DNA of 64,000 nucleotides from Populus alba. Its lineage: Eukaryota > Streptophyta > Magnoliopsida > Malpighiales > Salicaceae. Positions 61,676-64,000 of the stretch are shown piece by piece; within the stretch, counting starts at the first letter, position 1; each line of letters begins with the position of its first letter. The position numbers and the translations under genes are program-made. Where the stretch lies: contig NC_133293.1 of the NCBI RefSeq assembly GCF_005239225.2, positions 21,933,040 to 21,997,039 on the forward strand. The letters are read 5' to 3'. The notes beneath the pieces were generated by a model, which saw only the letters and a program-made list of their open reading frames with translations, searched no databases and was not told the origin of the DNA.

Positions 61676-61930
61676 GGGGGAGACAAACAATGATCCAGTT
61701 CATGACTACCAATTGATTGAGGACAACCAGTTACTCATAACTGGTTTTGACCGATGTGTAGAGAGCAAAATGGCAACCCTGATAAGCACTAGTGAAGCCT
61801 CATCTTCAGCTGATGCTCCTTCCCTCGTGACAAGGAAAAAAAAAAGGGGAAGAAGCTGAAAAAGGCTAAAGGCCTTTAATGCTTCTGCTATGCTAGGTTA
61901 GTTTCTGTTTTTCCGCATTAAATAAAATTT

Positions 61931-64000
61931 ATGTTTAAGGTAGGCTGCTGGAATATATGGGGTCTGAATAACCCTAAAAAACACAGAATTATCTCTGATT
62001 GGGCTCACAATTCCAAGCTAGGAATAATGGGTCTGCTTGAAACAAAAATTGCCCCTTCTAATTTTGATTCGGTTATTGCTGGCCTTAATTTGCATTCTTG
62101 GAGTTTTGTTTCAAATGCAAATGCTTCTCCTACCTGTCGTATTTTGGTAGGGTGGGATACAAAGATGGTGACAATTTCTTGCTTGCACTACTCTGACCAG
62201 TGGGTCACTTGTGAAGCTACATCCCTTGCCACGAACGAAACCTCTAGATTCACCTTTGTATATGGCCATAATACACCGGCAGGGAGAGGCTTAATATGGG
62301 AGTATATAGTGCAGCATGCTCCGCAATTCTCTTCATCCCCATGGGCACTCATGGGTGATTTCAATGCCACTATTCAGCCTTCGGATAGGTCAGGTGGAAA
62401 TCTGCATTGGAATGGGCATCATGAAGACTTTGGCCGTTGCATTCATGAAGCTGAACTTATTCATGTTCCATATTCAGGGCTGAAATTCTCCTGGCATAAC
62501 GGTCAGGCAGGAAGATACACTATAATGAGGAAGCTAGATTGGATATTCTGCAACCCGGCTTTCCTTAACACTTGGCCAGCAGTGCACTCTAGGTTCCTCC
62601 CTAGAGATGCATCAGATCATAGTGCAATGATCCTTGACTTCAGCCATCACAGACCTCAGGGTCCATCCCCGTTTAAATTCCTTAACTTGTGGGCAGACAG
62701 AGATGATTTTATGGATTTAGTGAGAGCAGTTTGACAGCCCCCCATCAGTGGCAACCCCATGTACCGCCTCACAGCTAAGCTTCGGCTTATAAAGCATGCC
62801 TGCAAGTCCCTCCACAGACAGCATACGAGTCATATCTCCCGTAGGGTTGCTGAAGCCAAATCTTGTTGGATCTCTGCTCAGGTTGCTCTGGATGAAACCC
62901 CAGGTTCTGTTGAGCTTATGTCCGCAGAAAGAAATCATGCCCGAATATACTCTCAGTTATGTAAGGAAGAAGAGGCTTTCTACAAGCAGCGGTCTAGAAT
63001 CCAGTGGTTGAGTCTTGGGGATAGAAATACCAAGTTCTTTCATAGATCCCTAGTCCATAGGCAGTCCAGGAATAGGGTTCATGGGTTGACTGACGAAGTA
63101 GGGAACCAAGTGACTACTAACAAGGAGATGGGGCAACTAGCAGTGGCATACTACCAGAACATCCTAGCAGCCCCCCCTCATGAATATCACGAGGATGTAT
63201 CACGGCTTTATACATCCAAGATCCCTCCCACATCGGTTTCTAGCCTTATCCAGCCAGTCACCTTAGAAGAAATCAAAAGGGCCCTGTTTTCAATCCCAGA
63301 TGATAAGGCCCCGGGGCCAGATGGATTTACCTCCTATTTCTTTAAAAAATGCTGGGGGATTGTTGGAGCAGATTTCATTAATGCAATTAGGTCGTTCTTT
63401 GATCGCAGCACCCTCCCAAGAGGTATCAATGCAACTACAATAGCCTTGGTGCCGAAGGTTGAGAACCCTGCAAACATGGATGATTATCGGCCAATATCTT
63501 GCTGCATGTAATCTATAAATGCATATCCAAGATCATGGCTGCCAGATTGAAGACCATCCTTGCTGATATTGTTAACCCTGCCCAATCTGCTTTTGTCCCA
63601 GGGAGGCAGATTTCGGATAACATTTTGTTGACTCAGGAGCTGATGCACAATTATCATTTGGATAGAGGACCTGCTAGATGTGCCCTGAAAGTGGATTTGA
63701 GAAAGGCGTTTGACACAATCAGTTGGGATTTCATAATTAAGGGGTTGAAAGCTATAGGGATCCCAGACTGCATGGTTGGATGGATTAAGGCTTGTATATC
63801 CTCGGCTACTTTCTCTATTAGCCTTAATGGAGAGCTTCATGGGTTTTTCCCTTCCAGCAGGGGGCTGCGTCAAGGTGATCCCCTCTCCCCTTATCTATTT
63901 GTTCTTGGTATGGAAGGATTAGGGGGTCTTCTTAAGATAGCTTCAATGGACTCACGGTTCAGATTCCATTGGCGGTGCAAACAGAATGCTATCACTCATC
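61931..64000 (+). pseudogene. LINE C ORF2, with one stop and one frameshift, partial
   Basis: The ATG precedes GCWNIWGLNNPKK, the start of the endonuclease, which is complete: GLLETK, VYGHNTPAG, LMGDFNATI, KLDWIFCN and ASDHSAM. TGA at 62732 replaces the Trp of the SSWQ motif in LINEs A and B. The frame continues to PISCCM, where one A is missing (near 63507) relative to LINE A. Past it the other frame carries QSAFVPGRQISDN, CALKVDLRKAFDT and RQGDPLSPYLF up to the window end, just before FADD would be expected. Confidence 0.9.

Larger units (their letters stand above)
60238..64000 (+). mobile_element. LINE C, L1-type retrotransposon (runs off the window)
   Basis: This is a third, more diverged LINE with its own 5' leader (60238-60490), ORF1 and ORF2. 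The leader shows no clear likeness to that of LINE A. ORF2 continues beyond the right edge, so the 3' end is not visible. Confidence 0.93.

Overview
This is plant nuclear DNA, most likely from a woody eudicot and plausibly Salicaceae (Populus/Salix). The evidence is: GT-AG introns throughout; plant genes close to Arabidopsis family members; TTTAGGG telomere-type repeats; AT-rich intergenic DNA; and short repeats (a tRNA-derived SINE and AT-rich MITE-like repeats whose ends read like 'CTACCAAACA') of a kind I associate with poplar. The genus is inference. I ran no search.

Positions 1-42,300 are a normal gene-bearing region with six nuclear genes whose exons can be joined in frame: SPT4 (minus strand, transcription elongation), an AGAL1-like GH27 alpha-galactosidase (plus), a DUF3531 protein (plus), a katanin p80 WD40 subunit KTN80 (plus), the ferredoxin-thioredoxin reductase variable chain FTRA (minus) and a sphingoid long-chain-base kinase LCBK1 (minus). 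From memory, AGAL1-KTN80-DUF3531-FTRA and KTN80-FTRA-LCBK1 are neighbours on Arabidopsis chromosome 5 in two duplicated blocks, so this looks like conserved ancestral gene order. The genes are not one pathway. The spaces between them hold a recent 0.86-kb tandem duplication (5341-7063) inside an older AT-rich array, a degenerate 66-bp-type minisatellite (about 15.7-16.8 kb), a solo Ty1-copia-type LTR with a 5-bp target duplication, a Harbinger-like MITE, and AT-rich repeats.

Positions 42,300-46,189 are gene-free AT-rich repeats with one clean SINE copy flanked by a 16-bp target duplication.

Positions 46,190-64,000 have a different character: a row of L1-type LINE retrotransposons, all on the plus strand, separated by tracts of TTTAGGG and variants (46190-46555, 52100-52378, 56180-56472, 60096-60237). 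At least three LINE lineages are present: A (46556-52099, ORF1+ORF2), B (5'-truncated, 56473-60095, RT nearly intact) and C (60238 to beyond the window end). A 4.1-kb tandem duplication spanning the A/telomere/B junction produced a chimeric A-B copy. Each visible complete LINE 3' end passes from a poly(A) tail straight into GTTTAGGG in the same register. The G-rich strand points right, as it would if a chromosome end lies to the right. This resembles, in organisation, the telomere-targeted LINEs of silkworm (TRAS/SART) and is the most interesting part of the window. The alternative is insertion into, or amplification with, an old interstitial telomeric array.
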